Source: Candidatus Caccoplasma merdipullorum (GTDB lineage: Bacteria > Bacteroidota > Bacteroidia > Bacteroidales > G3-4614). Taken from it: a stretch of DNA of 54,178 bases. Shown piece after piece: positions 43,941 to 52,363 of the stretch; the stretch's first letter is position 1, and each line of letters begins with the position of its first letter. The translations under genes and the position numbers were made by a program. The stretch covers positions 1 through 54,178 of the forward strand of contig JADIMW010000078.1 of the NCBI GenBank assembly GCA_017694415.1, in the 5' to 3' direction. Under the pieces are notes generated by a model. It made no database searches. It saw only the letters and a program-made list of their open reading frames with translations, and had not been told where the DNA came from.

Positions 43941-44936
43941 CTATTTGAACTTGAGCCTTCGCATTTCAGCCTCTTTGTCCCCCTTTCGTTTAAATATCAC
44001 TTCCATAACAAAAGCCCTTATAAAACCGCAGGCATATCCCCAAAGTTGTATCGTTGCCGTAACGGGAGCGAGAGCGGCGACCTTTGCCGAACGGTTCTTT
44101 ATGGCAGCCTCGCAAACAAGAGCCGCATAGTAGATTCCGAGAGGCAGCAGAAACCACGGCGACAAGACAGACAGCAGCAGCAGCATTATTGAGCCGCACA
44201 TAAACACTGCGGGGAGCAGGTGTACAATCTTCAACGAATCGGGGTGCAGCAGATAAAGCTCTATGCGCGAACGGCCGAAAATAATCATCTGGCGTGAAAA
44301 GCTTCTCAGCGTATTGCGGCGTTTGTGAAAAACAAAAGCGTCGGTAAGCAGAACAGTGCGGAAACCGTTTTCCCTAATCCTCAAGCTCATGTCTATATCC
44401 TCGCCGAACATGTCTCGGAATCCCCCCACCTTTTTATAAACCTCCCTACTGAACCCCATGTTGAAAGTCCGCGGCAGGAATTTTTCCATTCCCCCTTTCT
44501 TGCCGCGAATACCGCCGGTAGTAAAGAACGAAGTCATCGAATAGTTTATGGCCTTTTGCAGCGTAGTAAACGAATCGTCGGCAGCATCGGGCCCGCCGTA
44601 GCAGTCAAATCCGGCATCGGCAATGCAACCCTTTACCGTCTTGAAATAGTCCCGAGGAATAATACAGTCCGAATCGAAAAATACGAGCCATTCCCCCGTT
44701 GCCCGTTCCATGCCGTAGTTACGTGCCGCACTACGCCCTTCATTCGCTTTAAAAAAGTACCGCACGTTGGCCGATTCGGTGAATCTTTCAGCAGCCTCGC
44801 GGCACGGTACTGCCGACCCGTCCTCCACGATTATCGTCTCAAAATCCTTTTCCGTCTGGAGCGATAGGCTCTCCAGCAGTTCTTTCGTTTCATCCGGGCG
44901 GTTATACACAGGTATTATTATCGAAAAAAGCGGCAT
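43941..44936 (-). CDS. Family 2 glycosyltransferase
   Basis: A 331-residue GT-A fold enzyme with C-terminal membrane segments. It starts LFSIIIPVYNRPDETKELLESL, then FETIIVEDGS, GRSAARNYGMERATGEWLVFFDSDCIIPRDYF with the metal-binding D-x-D, a conserved MGFSREVYKKVGGF acceptor region with FGEDIDMSLRI (the ED base motif). Two or three hydrophobic helices follow near residues 240-290, so it works at the inner membrane on a surface polysaccharide or glycolipid. Sugar and acceptor are unknown. It starts one base after the upstream exonuclease stop codon. Confidence 0.9.
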   Translation of the reverse strand: MPLFSIIIPVYNRPDETKELLESLSLQTEKDFETIIVEDGSAVPCREAAERFTESANVRYFFKANEGRSAARNYGMERATGEWLVFFDSDCIIPRDYFKTVKGCIADAGFDCYGGPDAADDSFTTLQKAINYSMTSFFTTGGIRGKKGGMEKFLPRTFNMGFSREVYKKVGGFRDMFGEDIDMSLRIRENGFRTVLLTDAFVFHKRRNTLRSFSRQMIIFGRSRIELYLLHPDSLKIVHLLPAVFMCGSIMLLLLSVLSPWFLLPLGIYYAALVCEAAIKNRSAKVAALAPVTATIQLWGYACGFIRAFVMEVIFKRKGDKEAEMRRLKFK

Positions 44937-44937
44937 C

Positions 44938-45513
44938 TTATTGTTGTTTTGAAGTAGTTACCCTTTTGTACAGTTCCATAGTAAGGCGAATATCATATAA
45001 AGCATCGTGCAAGGCATCGCGCTGTACAGCCACCCCGCACTCCTCAGCCACAGTGGCGAGTTTAAAATCTTTCATGTCGCAGCGCCTGTCGGCAAGAAAC
45101 TGCGAAGCCAGAACCATAACGTCGATAGAATTGCTCCAGAACCAGCTTCCGAAATAGTCGTCGCCGTTCTGTTTAAACCATGCCCTGAGGAACTGGTTGT
45201 CGAAAGGCGAGTTGTTGTAGCCCACAAGAAAAAACTTGTCTTTGCGGTCGTACTTGTCCACATACTTGCCGAGCATGGCTACAAACTCCTTATAGACATC
45301 CTCCATTGGCGGGTATCCGCAAATCTGTTCCCTCGTTACCCCCGACACAGAAAGAGCCGCATCGTCGATGCAGGCCTTTGGGTTGGGGCGGACGCGCAAA
45401 TCGAACGATTCCTTCATCACCCCGTCTATTACCACAGCTCCGCTCAACTGGTGAATACCGTTTTTCCAGAACATCGTTCCTGTAGTCTCAATATCGAAAA
45501 ACAAAAGTTTCAT
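44938..45513 (-). CDS. DEDDh 3'-5' exonuclease (DnaQ-like)
   Basis: A 191-residue nuclease of the DnaQ/RNase T type. Exo I is LLFFDIETTGTMFWKNGIHQLS (D and E ligands), Exo II is VGYNNSPFDNQFL (D), and Exo III is HDALYDIRLTMEL (H and D), so the full DEDDh set is present. Without a polymerase domain it may act in repair or RNA processing. Its role is not more specific. It forms an operon with the glycosyltransferase that follows, and a weak TATATTCG box lies about 30 bases before the start. Confidence 0.88.
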   Translation of the reverse strand: MKLLFFDIETTGTMFWKNGIHQLSGAVVIDGVMKESFDLRVRPNPKACIDDAALSVSGVTREQICGYPPMEDVYKEFVAMLGKYVDKYDRKDKFFLVGYNNSPFDNQFLRAWFKQNGDDYFGSWFWSNSIDVMVLASQFLADRRCDMKDFKLATVAEECGVAVQRDALHDALYDIRLTMELYKRVTTSKQQ

Positions 45514-45754
45514 CCCCTTTCAGAAAAAAGTTTAAAACAAAGTGCGAATATAGCGAAAGGCGAGAGCAGAAAAAACAAGTTCACTTAAAATTTTATGCCG
45601 AGCCGCCTCCCATGATAACGACAAACCAGTTAAAACCAGATAATATGACAAATAAAATCCGCGATATTATTCGGTGTTGAAATCCAGCAGGTAAAAAAAA
45701 TCCGTTATGCAAGCCGATTGCCTCGGTATGTCGGTTACATATAACCATAGCCAA

Positions 45755-45803
45755 CAAAAAAACAAACAAAACGTCCGGCAAAGTACATGTACATTGTCGG
45801 ACG
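45755..45803 (-). terminator. Terminator of efp with a 32-base near-perfect palindrome
   Basis: CGTCCGGCAAAGTACATGTACATTGTCGGACG (45772-45803) reads almost the same on both strands, with two mismatched positions. On the minus strand it is followed by TTTTGTTTGTTTTTTTG, as expected for a terminator after efp. Elsewhere in the 45514-45871 gap I see nothing. Confidence 0.7.
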
Positions 45804-45871
45804 CATATTTGGCTGCGGAACATGTTCGGCATTATATCCGAAAATCCGTCCCGACCCTTTTTGCTGAGATG

Positions 45872-46435
45872 TTATTTTACACGTTCTATATAAGAGCCGT
45901 CGCGCGAATCTACCACTATCGTCTCGCCCGTTTCTATGAAGAGAGGAACACGAACGGTAGCACCTGTCTCTACGGTAGCCGGTTTAGTGGTATTGGTAGC
46001 CGTATCTCCTTTAAGACCCGGTTCGGTATAAGTTACGGCAAGCTGAACCTTTATCGGGAGTTCGGCGAAAAGAACAGTCTCGGTCGAAGCATCCGAAACA
46101 ACCTCTACAACCATACCTTCCTTAAGGAAGTCCACGCCGGTTATAAGTTCCTTGTTTATTATTATGTCTTCCCATGTCTCCTGATTAAGGAAGTGGTATT
46201 GATCGCCTTCGTTGTACGAGTATTGGTACGGACGGCGTTCCACACGAACATCCTCCAGTTTCTCGCCGATATTGAAACGACGTTCCAGAACGCGTCCCGA
46301 AACGACATCTTTCAGTTTGGTACGCATTATGGTATTGCCCTTGCCCGGTTTAACATGTAAAAATTCGATGCAGAAATAGAGTTTTCCGTCCAAACGGATG
46401 CAAGTTCCGTTTTTAATGTCTTGTGAATTTATCAT
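45872..46435 (-). CDS. efp: Elongation factor P
   Basis: A 187-residue tRNA-mimicking factor that rescues ribosomes stalled at polyproline. The domain I loop [15 protein letters not shown] carries the lysine that is modified in many bacteria, followed by TFR-like [39 protein letters not shown] in domain II, and [33 protein letters not shown] in domain III. Length is standard. Divergent from rpmH, with an exact promoter of its own. Confidence 0.96.
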   Translation of the reverse strand: MINSQDIKNGTCIRLDGKLYFCIEFLHVKPGKGNTIMRTKLKDVVSGRVLERRFNIGEKLEDVRVERRPYQYSYNEGDQYHFLNQETWEDIIINKELITGVDFLKEGMVVEVVSDASTETVLFAELPIKVQLAVTYTEPGLKGDTATNTTKPATVETGATVRVPLFIETGETIVVDSRDGSYIERVK

Positions 46436-46477
46436 ATCAGGTAGTTATTATTTGATTTGTATTTTCATTTCCAGCCG

Positions 46478-46508
46478 CAAAAGTAATCGAAATAGAAAAA
46501 ATCTCAAA
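46478..46508 (-). promoter_or_regulatory. efp promoter
   Basis: On the minus strand TTTG (46505-46508), a 19-base spacer and TACTTTTG (46478-46485), 42 bases before the ATG. Confidence 0.75.
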
Positions 46509-46534
46509 AAGAAAATCCCAAAAATGGTCTCTTT

Positions 46535-46566
46535 CTTGGTTTATTAAAAAAAAGTATCTATTTTTG
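46535..46566 (+). promoter_or_regulatory. rpmH promoter
   Basis: CTTG at 46535-46538, a 20-base spacer and TATTTTTG at 46559-46566, 42 bases before the rpmH ATG. It shows that the ORF-track start at 46564 is too early. Confidence 0.75.
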
Positions 46567-46608
46567 CGCTCTGATTCGCGAAATTATAAACATAAATATA
46601 TTACGGAG

Positions 46609-46761
46609 ATGAAAAGAACATTCCAGCCCTCTAACAGAAAGAGAAAAAACAAACACGGATTCCGTTCACGCATGGCTACCGCCAATGGCAGAAGAGTACT
46701 CGCATCGCGTCGCGCCAAAGGAAGAGCCAAACTCACCGTATCTGACGAGTATAACGGATAA
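46609..46761 (+). CDS. rpmH: 50S ribosomal protein L34
   Basis: A 50-residue highly basic protein, [20 protein letters not shown] with [20 protein letters not shown], the unmistakable L34 sequence. The true ATG is 15 codons inside the track ORF and is preceded by TTACGGAG. The dnaA/rnpA neighbours common in other phyla are not seen here; efp is divergent instead. Confidence 0.97.
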   Translation: MKRTFQPSNRKRKNKHGFRSRMATANGRRVLASRRAKGRAKLTVSDEYNG

Positions 46762-46795
46762 TAAATCGCACACCTGCGGTTTACGATAAATCAAA

Positions 46796-46826
46796 AAAGG
46801 CTGTCGGCAAATAACCGGCGGCCTTT
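46796..46826 (+). terminator. Terminator-like hairpin after rpmH
   Basis: AAAGGCTGTCGG pairs with CCGGCGGCCTTT using two G-U pairs, loop of 7 bases. The following T-run is poor on the plus strand, while AAAAAA precedes it, so it may serve minus-strand transcripts as well. Confidence 0.5.
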
Positions 46827-47042
46827 CGTGCATAATAAAAACCGCATATCACCTCTGCTTTGAGAACCATGTAAAGCGTAAGTCAAGCAAAGGCATAGAT
46901 GCCGGCAAGCAGATACCCTCCATTTATTCAGCGGGGGAAAAACAGTATCCGCATAAGGCTATAAAAGCGGCGTTCCCTCCATGCGAGAACAAGAACGCCG
47001 CAAAATATATCAGTAAAAATCATCTCCGCCCGATACAGACAG

Positions 47043-48116
47043 TTAAAGGAACTCGTCGTCGAAACGGTCCTTTACATCGTTTACAATCTGCCTTACACGG
47101 CTTTCATCTCCCCGTCGGCAAATCATCAGTACATTTTTCGAGTCCGCCACGATATATCCGTCCAGACCGTCAATTACGGCAAGTTTCTCGGTAGGTACCG
47201 ATATAATGTTCCCCGAACTCTCGTAAATCAACGACCGCTCCTGCGTAACATTGGCATTATGGTCCTTCGGCGCAATCTCATACAGCGAATCCCACGACCC
47301 GACGTCGGCCCATCCCAAATCGGCGCAAAGCACATATACGTTAGAGGCTTTCTCCATAAGGCCGAAATCAATCGATATGTTAGGGAACGTGGGGAATACC
47401 TCATCTATAAATCCCTGTTCGGCATCAGTGCCGAATTTTCCCTTCTCGGCCTCCATTCTCGATATAATATCCGGCATATAACGCCCCATCGCATCAATAA
47501 TGCTCTTGCCGCTCCAGATGAAAATTCCCGAGTTCCAGAAAAATTCGCCGCTCTCTACAAATACCTCCGCCAGTTCCCTGTTCGGCTTCTCGGTAAAAGT
47601 CTTTACCTTGTTGATACCGTTTTCGCAGTAATCATCTATCTGGATATACCCGTAGCCCGTTTCGGGGCGCGTAGGTTTCAGTCCCAAAGTCAGCAGGGCG
47701 TTGTTCCTCTCGGCAAATTCCATTCCTTTATCCAGAACACCCCTGAAAACATCCTCCTTCAATATCAGGTGATCCGACGGCGACACCACAATAACCGCGT
47801 CGCTATCCATCGACATAATCCTGTAAACCGCATAGGCAATGCACGGAGCCGTATTCCTTCGGCGCGGTTCGCATAAAATACGGGAAGCCTCTATATCGGG
47901 GAGCTGTTTCATTACAAGCTCCCTGTAAGCGATATTAGTAGATATGAAAATATTATCCTTTGGAAAAAAACGAGAAAACCTTTCATAAGTCATCTGCAAA
48001 AGAGAGACACCCGTACCGAAGAAGTTCAAGAACTGTTTCGGTTTTTCAGGCCTGCTCACCGGCCAGAAACGACTGCCGATGCCTCCTGCCATTATAACGC
48101 AATACCTGTTTCCCAT
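47043..48116 (-). CDS. Mannose-1-phosphate guanylyltransferase
   Basis: A 357-residue nucleotidyltransferase making GDP-mannose for surface glycans. Signature loop CVIMAGGIGSRFWPVSRPEKPKQFLNFFG, then CEPRRRNTAPCIAYAVY, VVSPSDHLI, FTEKPNRELA, FFWNSGIFIW and DLGWADVGSWDSLYE. Only the single-domain (ManC-type) part is present, without the phosphomannose isomerase domain. The ATG at 48116 is chosen because the longer track ORF adds a residue stretch upstream of the promoter. No other sugar-nucleotide gene is adjacent. Confidence 0.93.
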   Translation of the reverse strand: MGNRYCVIMAGGIGSRFWPVSRPEKPKQFLNFFGTGVSLLQMTYERFSRFFPKDNIFISTNIAYRELVMKQLPDIEASRILCEPRRRNTAPCIAYAVYRIMSMDSDAVIVVSPSDHLILKEDVFRGVLDKGMEFAERNNALLTLGLKPTRPETGYGYIQIDDYCENGINKVKTFTEKPNRELAEVFVESGEFFWNSGIFIWSGKSIIDAMGRYMPDIISRMEAEKGKFGTDAEQGFIDEVFPTFPNISIDFGLMEKASNVYVLCADLGWADVGSWDSLYEIAPKDHNANVTQERSLIYESSGNIISVPTEKLAVIDGLDGYIVADSKNVLMICRRGDESRVRQIVNDVKDRFDDEFL

Positions 48117-48139
48117 ACGATAACAAAAAGAGAACAATA

Positions 48140-48171
48140 CAAATATACATTCATAACCCAACAAAAACAAG
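48140..48171 (-). promoter_or_regulatory. Promoter for the mannose-1-phosphate guanylyltransferase
   Basis: On the minus strand CTTG (48168-48171), a 20-base spacer and TATATTTG (48140-48147), 23 bases before the ATG. Confidence 0.7.
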
Positions 48172-48306
48172 CCACAGGCAACAAATAATGCAAAAAAACG
48201 ACCGGTAAAAACAGGAAAAAACCGACGGACGACACGTGGCAACAGCATCTCCCCGCCGATGCTCAGCCGATAAAAACAGATGTTCCGCATAATCGGATAT
48301 TTGAAT

Positions 48307-48314
48307 TATATTTG
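48307..48314 (+). promoter_or_regulatory. Promoter -7 element of the cytochrome c assembly operon
   Basis: TATATTTG is an exact -7 box 28 bases before the ATG at 48343. The -33 region has only a TGTT at 22 bases. It makes the track start at 48280 impossible. Confidence 0.6.
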
Positions 48315-48342
48315 CACGCATACAGCAACGATAAATCCACGT

Positions 48343-49239
48343 ATGAAACTTACGGCCAACATACTCTATATATCCATGCTAATACTCTCCGTAGCGGCAC
48401 AATGCCTGTTCGGTAATTTCCCGGCGGAATTTTTCGCCTTTCCCATGGATATAATAACCGCGCTGTTATGGATTGCACTTATCTGGTACGGATACAGAGA
48501 ATGCAGTACAAACCCGATAATACGGGCAATGCTTACCCCTTCAGCCACGTGGTGGGCAATAGGGTGGTTTATTGCCGGGAGTCTCGTAATAGGGCTCTTC
48601 CCGCAACTAACCCCAAGCGAGGCAGCGGCGCGGGAAGGAGTCTTTGCCGCACTCGGATGTTACGATTTCATGACGTCGTGGATTTTCGTGGCGGGACTTT
48701 TCATGCTGCTGACCAATCTGGGGCTGATAACCGTCCGTCGGGGATTCAAGGCAGGAAAAAACCGTTGGCGTTTCACACTGAACCATGCAGGACTCTGGAT
48801 AGCCCTCTTTGCAGGATTCGTCGGGAGTGCGAGCGAGCAGACCCTGCGCGTTCAGGTATTCAGGGCCGAGCCCAACAACGAAGCATACACCGCGCAGGGA
48901 AAACTGCAATATCTCGACAAACCGCTGCAACTCGCCGATTTCCGAACAGAATACTACGACAACGGCGTACCTCGCAACTTCTTTGCCGAAATACTGCTCG
49001 ACGGCAAACCCGTACATCTCGAAGTAAACGCTCCGTACAGCGAGCGGTGGGGTGAAGATTATTATCTGGCATCGTACGACACCATGTCGCCCGAACCCCG
49101 ATACTGTGTGGTACAGATAGTACGCGAGCCGATGAAATATATAATGCTGGCAGGAATAATAATGATGCTGAGCGGAGGATTTTTACTATTTTTGAGCGGT
49201 CCGGGAAAAAGTCGATACGCAGATGCCGCCGCAACATGA
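48343..49239 (+). CDS. ResB/CcsB-like cytochrome c assembly protein
   Basis: A 298-residue inner membrane protein with about four hydrophobic segments: residues 5-22, 29-48, 70-88 and 102-125, another near 145-160, then a periplasmic domain, and a last helix at about 265-288 (YIMLAGIIMMLSGGFLLFLSG). The order and the NHAGLWIALFAGFVGSASEQTLRVQVFR segment fit the ResB/CcsB half of System II, which with CcsA attaches haem to CxxCH proteins. The next gene is the CcsA partner and then a multi-haem peroxidase. ATG at 48343 is supported by the promoter. Confidence 0.78.
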   Translation: MKLTANILYISMLILSVAAQCLFGNFPAEFFAFPMDIITALLWIALIWYGYRECSTNPIIRAMLTPSATWWAIGWFIAGSLVIGLFPQLTPSEAAAREGVFAALGCYDFMTSWIFVAGLFMLLTNLGLITVRRGFKAGKNRWRFTLNHAGLWIALFAGFVGSASEQTLRVQVFRAEPNNEAYTAQGKLQYLDKPLQLADFRTEYYDNGVPRNFFAEILLDGKPVHLEVNAPYSERWGEDYYLASYDTMSPEPRYCVVQIVREPMKYIMLAGIIMMLSGGFLLFLSGPGKSRYADAAAT

Positions 49240-49291
49240 AGGGCGCAGATAAAGAGGATACAGAATAGCAGAACCGAAACAAGAGTAACAG

Positions 49292-50074
49292 ATGATAACG
49301 TGGGATAACTTTTACCTGTTCGCAATACCCGCCATAATACTTTGGGGAGCAGGAGCCGCATTGGCGTTGTTTCACAACGGGCGGAGCAGGGCGGCGATAT
49401 ACCTCACGCTTGTCGGGACGCTGCTATTTGCCGCATACATCATCTGTTTCTGGATAAGCCTGCAACGCCCGCCGCTGCGTACCATGGGCGAGACGCGCCT
49501 CTGGTATTCGTTCTTTATGGGAGTATCGGGACTCGTTACATACATCCGCTGGAAATACCGTTGGATACTGTCGTTCTCCACCGTAGTAGGCGGAGTATTC
49601 GCACTGCTCAACATGCTGAAACCCGAAATCCACGACCATACGCTGATGCCCGCCCTGCAAAGTTTCTGGTTCGTACCCCACGTAACAGTCTATATGTTCT
49701 CCTATTCGGTATTGGGGTGCGCCTTTATCCTCGCCTGCGCAGGGATGTTCCGCCACAAAGAAACCTATCTCGCAGCCGCCGACAAGCTGGTATATACCGG
49801 CGTCGCCTTCCTCACGATAGGGATGCTCACCGGAGCGATATGGGCAAAAGCCGCATGGGGACACTATTGGAGTTGGGACCCTAAAGAGACGTGGGCGGCA
49901 GTAACATGGGCAGGATACCTGCTCTACATGCATCTGCGCATCCTGCACCGCACCGCACCCCGCGCGCTCTACGGCATACTCATCGCATCGTTCCTGTCGT
50001 TGCAGATATGCTGGTACGGAGTAAACTACATGCCGTCCGCGCGGCAGAGCGTACACCTGTACAACAGGACATGA
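49292..50074 (+). CDS. ccsA: CcsA-like cytochrome c assembly protein (haem handling)
   Basis: A 260-residue protein with about eight transmembrane helices and the tryptophan-rich haem-handling motif KAAWGHYWSWDPKETWAAVTW that defines the CcmF/CcsA family. Histidines flanking it in PHVTVYMFSY and YMHLRILH would ligate haem. With the preceding ResB-like protein it forms a System II synthase. It starts 52 bases after that gene and ends 58 bases before the peroxidase, so the three appear cotranscribed. Confidence 0.9.
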   Translation: MITWDNFYLFAIPAIILWGAGAALALFHNGRSRAAIYLTLVGTLLFAAYIICFWISLQRPPLRTMGETRLWYSFFMGVSGLVTYIRWKYRWILSFSTVVGGVFALLNMLKPEIHDHTLMPALQSFWFVPHVTVYMFSYSVLGCAFILACAGMFRHKETYLAAADKLVYTGVAFLTIGMLTGAIWAKAAWGHYWSWDPKETWAAVTWAGYLLYMHLRILHRTAPRALYGILIASFLSLQICWYGVNYMPSARQSVHLYNRT

Positions 50075-50132
50075 AAAAACACACACAATAGAGATATATA
50101 AAAACAAGATGTTTAACTAAAAGCAGATTATT

Positions 50133-51521
50133 ATGAAGAAAAGTTCAAAAATCGTTCTGGCGCTATTGATTATCGCAGCGGTACTTTTCGGAGTATATCG
50201 GATGATGAACACGGCACCCTCGACCCAATTGGACAGCAATGCCCAAATGGTCGAGATTATCGAGAACAACGGCTGTCTGGAATGCCATACGGCAAACCCG
50301 CAGCTGCCGTTCTATGCCAACTTCCCCGTGGCAGGCAAACTCGTAAAAGAAGACATACGCCTCGCCTACCGTTCATTCGATATGACACCGATGACAGAAG
50401 CCCTCAAGACAGGAGCAAAAGTAAACGAAGTAGATTTGGCCAAAGTAGAAAAAGTAATACAGGACGGCACAATGCCCATGGCCAAATACTATCTGGTACA
50501 CTGGGGAACCTCAATCAGCAACACCGAAAAAGAGATGGCGCTGAATTGGGCGAAAGAATACCGGGCAGCAAACTATCCCAACCCGCTCGCAGCCGAAAAG
50601 TGGAACAACGAAGCAATCCGCCCCGTGCAGGACTCCATAGCAGTCGATATGCGTAAGGTAGCATTAGGAAACCTGCTGTTCCACGACGTACGCCTGTCGC
50701 TCGACAACACAATCTCCTGCGCATCGTGCCACGGCCTCAACACAGGCGGAGTCGATAACAAACAATACTCCGAAGGAGTAGGCGGACAGTTCGGCGGAGT
50801 CAATGCCCCCACCGTTTACAACGCATACTACAACTTTGTACAATTCTGGGACGGACGAGCCGTGTCGCTCGCCGACCAGGCAGCAGGCCCTCCGTTGAAT
50901 CCCGTAGAAATGGCAAACGAGTCGTTCGACGGAATATGTGCCAAACTCAAGGCCGACCGCGCCATGGTTAAAGCCTTCAAGGAGATATATCCCGACGGTA
51001 TAACACAAGCCAACATAACCGATGCCATACAAGAGTTCGAGAAGACGTTGCTGACCCCCAATTCCCGTTTCGACAAATACCTCAAAGGAGACGAAACAGC
51101 AATGACGGCCGAAGAAATAGCCGGATACGAACTCTTCAAGGAGTATAGCTGCGCCACCTGCCATGCCGGCGAAAACATGGGCGGGCAGACATACGAGCTG
51201 ATGGGAATAAAAGAAGACTATTTCGCCGACCGCGGGCTGGAAATGACCAACGAAGACAACGGCCGTTACAAAGAGACGCAGGACGAACGCGACAGACACC
51301 GCTTCAAAGTCCCCGGATTGCGTAACGTAGCCCTCACGGCGCCCTATTTCCACGACGGCACCCAAAAGACCCTCGACGAAGCCGTGGCAGCCATGGCAAA
51401 ATACGAAGTAGGAGAGGAGTTGACACAGCAAGAAGTACAGCAGATAGTAGCCTTCCTCAATACGTTGACAGGCGAATATCAAGGAAAAATACTGACCAAC
51501 GACAACTATTCGCAGCAATAA
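50133..51521 (+). CDS. Tri-haem cytochrome c peroxidase
   Basis: A 462-residue periplasmic enzyme reducing hydrogen peroxide with electrons from the quinone pool or cytochromes. An uncleaved or cleaved N-terminal helix (IVLALLIIAAVLFGVY) is followed by an extra haem domain with CLECH (Cys48), then the classical di-haem CCP domain with CASCH near residue 196 and CATCH near residue 340, plus FWDGRAVSLADQA, PLNPVEM and the late VPGLRNVALTAPYFHDGTQKTLDEAV. The extra N-terminal haem recalls the E. coli YhjA-type quinol peroxidase. It follows the haem-attachment genes directly, and no other c-type cytochrome gene is nearby. Confidence 0.92.
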   Translation: MKKSSKIVLALLIIAAVLFGVYRMMNTAPSTQLDSNAQMVEIIENNGCLECHTANPQLPFYANFPVAGKLVKEDIRLAYRSFDMTPMTEALKTGAKVNEVDLAKVEKVIQDGTMPMAKYYLVHWGTSISNTEKEMALNWAKEYRAANYPNPLAAEKWNNEAIRPVQDSIAVDMRKVALGNLLFHDVRLSLDNTISCASCHGLNTGGVDNKQYSEGVGGQFGGVNAPTVYNAYYNFVQFWDGRAVSLADQAAGPPLNPVEMANESFDGICAKLKADRAMVKAFKEIYPDGITQANITDAIQEFEKTLLTPNSRFDKYLKGDETAMTAEEIAGYELFKEYSCATCHAGENMGGQTYELMGIKEDYFADRGLEMTNEDNGRYKETQDERDRHRFKVPGLRNVALTAPYFHDGTQKTLDEAVAAMAKYEVGEELTQQEVQQIVAFLNTLTGEYQGKILTNDNYSQQ

Positions 51522-51550
51522 GGCGTTTACAAGCACATAAGCAATACACG

Positions 51551-51590
51551 AAAGCCGTTCCGAAGATTTTTCAGAACGGCTTTCCGTTTT
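51551..51590 (+). terminator. Intrinsic terminator after the peroxidase gene
   Basis: AAAGCCGTTC pairs perfectly with GAACGGCTTT across a 13-base loop, followed by CCGTTTT. Confidence 0.75.
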
Positions 51591-51745
51591 ATACAACAGC
51601 AGCACTGCAAGAACAAGCCCAGCCAATACGTCGGCAGCACACAAACAGAACCCCGTTCCGATGCCGCATAAAGCAGCAGTAAACCGGGAAAAAAGCAGAG
51701 TCGGACAAAACCGACCACCCAAAAAACAAAAAAAGTAACAGAATA

Positions 51746-51778
51746 TTTGGGCATTTAGCAAAAAACGTTCTATATTTG
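51746..51778 (+). promoter_or_regulatory. tRNA-Leu promoter
   Basis: TTTG at 51746-51749, a 21-base spacer and TATATTTG at 51771-51778, 33 bases before the tRNA: exact in both boxes. Confidence 0.8.
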
Positions 51779-51811
51779 CACCGCGAAAGCAAGCACATAA
51801 TGTATGGTGTT

Positions 51812-51895
51812 GCCCAGATGGCGGAATCGGTAGACGCGCTGGTCTCAAACACCAGTGGATTCACTTCCATGCCGGTTCGACCCCGGCTCTGGGTA
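51812..51895 (+). tRNA. tRNA-Leu (anticodon CAA)
   Basis: A class II tRNA of 84 bases. The acceptor stem pairs GCCCAGA with TCTGGGT (the first pair is G-U). The D-arm has ATCGGTAGACGC, the anticodon arm CTGGT-CTCAAAC-ACCAG gives anticodon CAA for the UUG codon, the long variable arm TGGATTCACTTCCA is typical of leucine tRNAs, and the T-arm is GCCGG-TTCGACC-CCGGC. CCA is not encoded. Its 3' end marks the junction with A+T-rich DNA carrying restriction-modification genes, a usual integration point for islands. Confidence 0.96.
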
Positions 51896-51937
51896 CAAGT
51901 AGCTGGATGATAATTTTAATCATCCAGCTACTTGTTT
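51896..51937 (+). terminator. Long-stem terminator directly after tRNA-Leu
   Basis: CAAGTAGCTGGATGAT pairs perfectly with ATCATCCAGCTACTTG, followed by TTTA. The stem is 16 bp and begins right at the tRNA 3' end. Confidence 0.8.
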
Positions 51938-52363
51938 ATAATACCATATTCCTTAATTTATAGCTGATTGTATGATTTTTCTAATGTAAATAGGATCTCT
52001 TTGGTATATTTTATTAAGAGAGTTTTAAATACGTGAGCGGTATATTTGCCTCAATATTAATTTAATGTTAACACGAGAATAGGACTTTATTAGTAATTTG
52101 TTTTTCTTTGTCTGTATTATGTGGTTATTATCAAAGCCGAGAATTGAGTGAAATAGCAAGGAACTCAATAATACAATTAATTCCTTCCCTTTTGTAGAAT
52201 AAGATAGTGATAGGTCGTTATAAATTGTATCCAAAAGTAATATGTATATATTTATAAAGTTGGAAACGATGACAGGAGCGATTATGAAGCATGTCGGTTT
52301 TGAAAAAATATATTTTTAAAAGTTTTAAACCTTTTGATTGAGACATGGCAATATTTTCTCAAT
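51938..52363. other. A+T-rich region without a recognised gene
   Basis: About 425 bases between the tRNA terminator and the methyltransferase stop codon. It is clearly A+T-richer than the window to its left. The only ORF of note (52025-52234, minus, 69 residues) has no recognisable motif. It could hold decayed coding sequence; no second copy of the tRNA end and no integrase was found. Confidence 0.6.

Noticed and set aside
45593-45832. 79-residue minus-strand ORF between efp and the exonuclease
   Set aside because: It overlaps the efp terminator palindrome and has no family features.
48117-48290. 58-residue N-terminal extension of the guanylyltransferase
   Set aside because: It lies upstream of the predicted promoter, and the nucleotide-binding fold starts at the ATG at 48116.
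52025-52234. 69-residue minus-strand ORF after the tRNA
   Set aside because: No recognisable motif, very A+T-rich, no promoter; it may be chance or decayed sequence.
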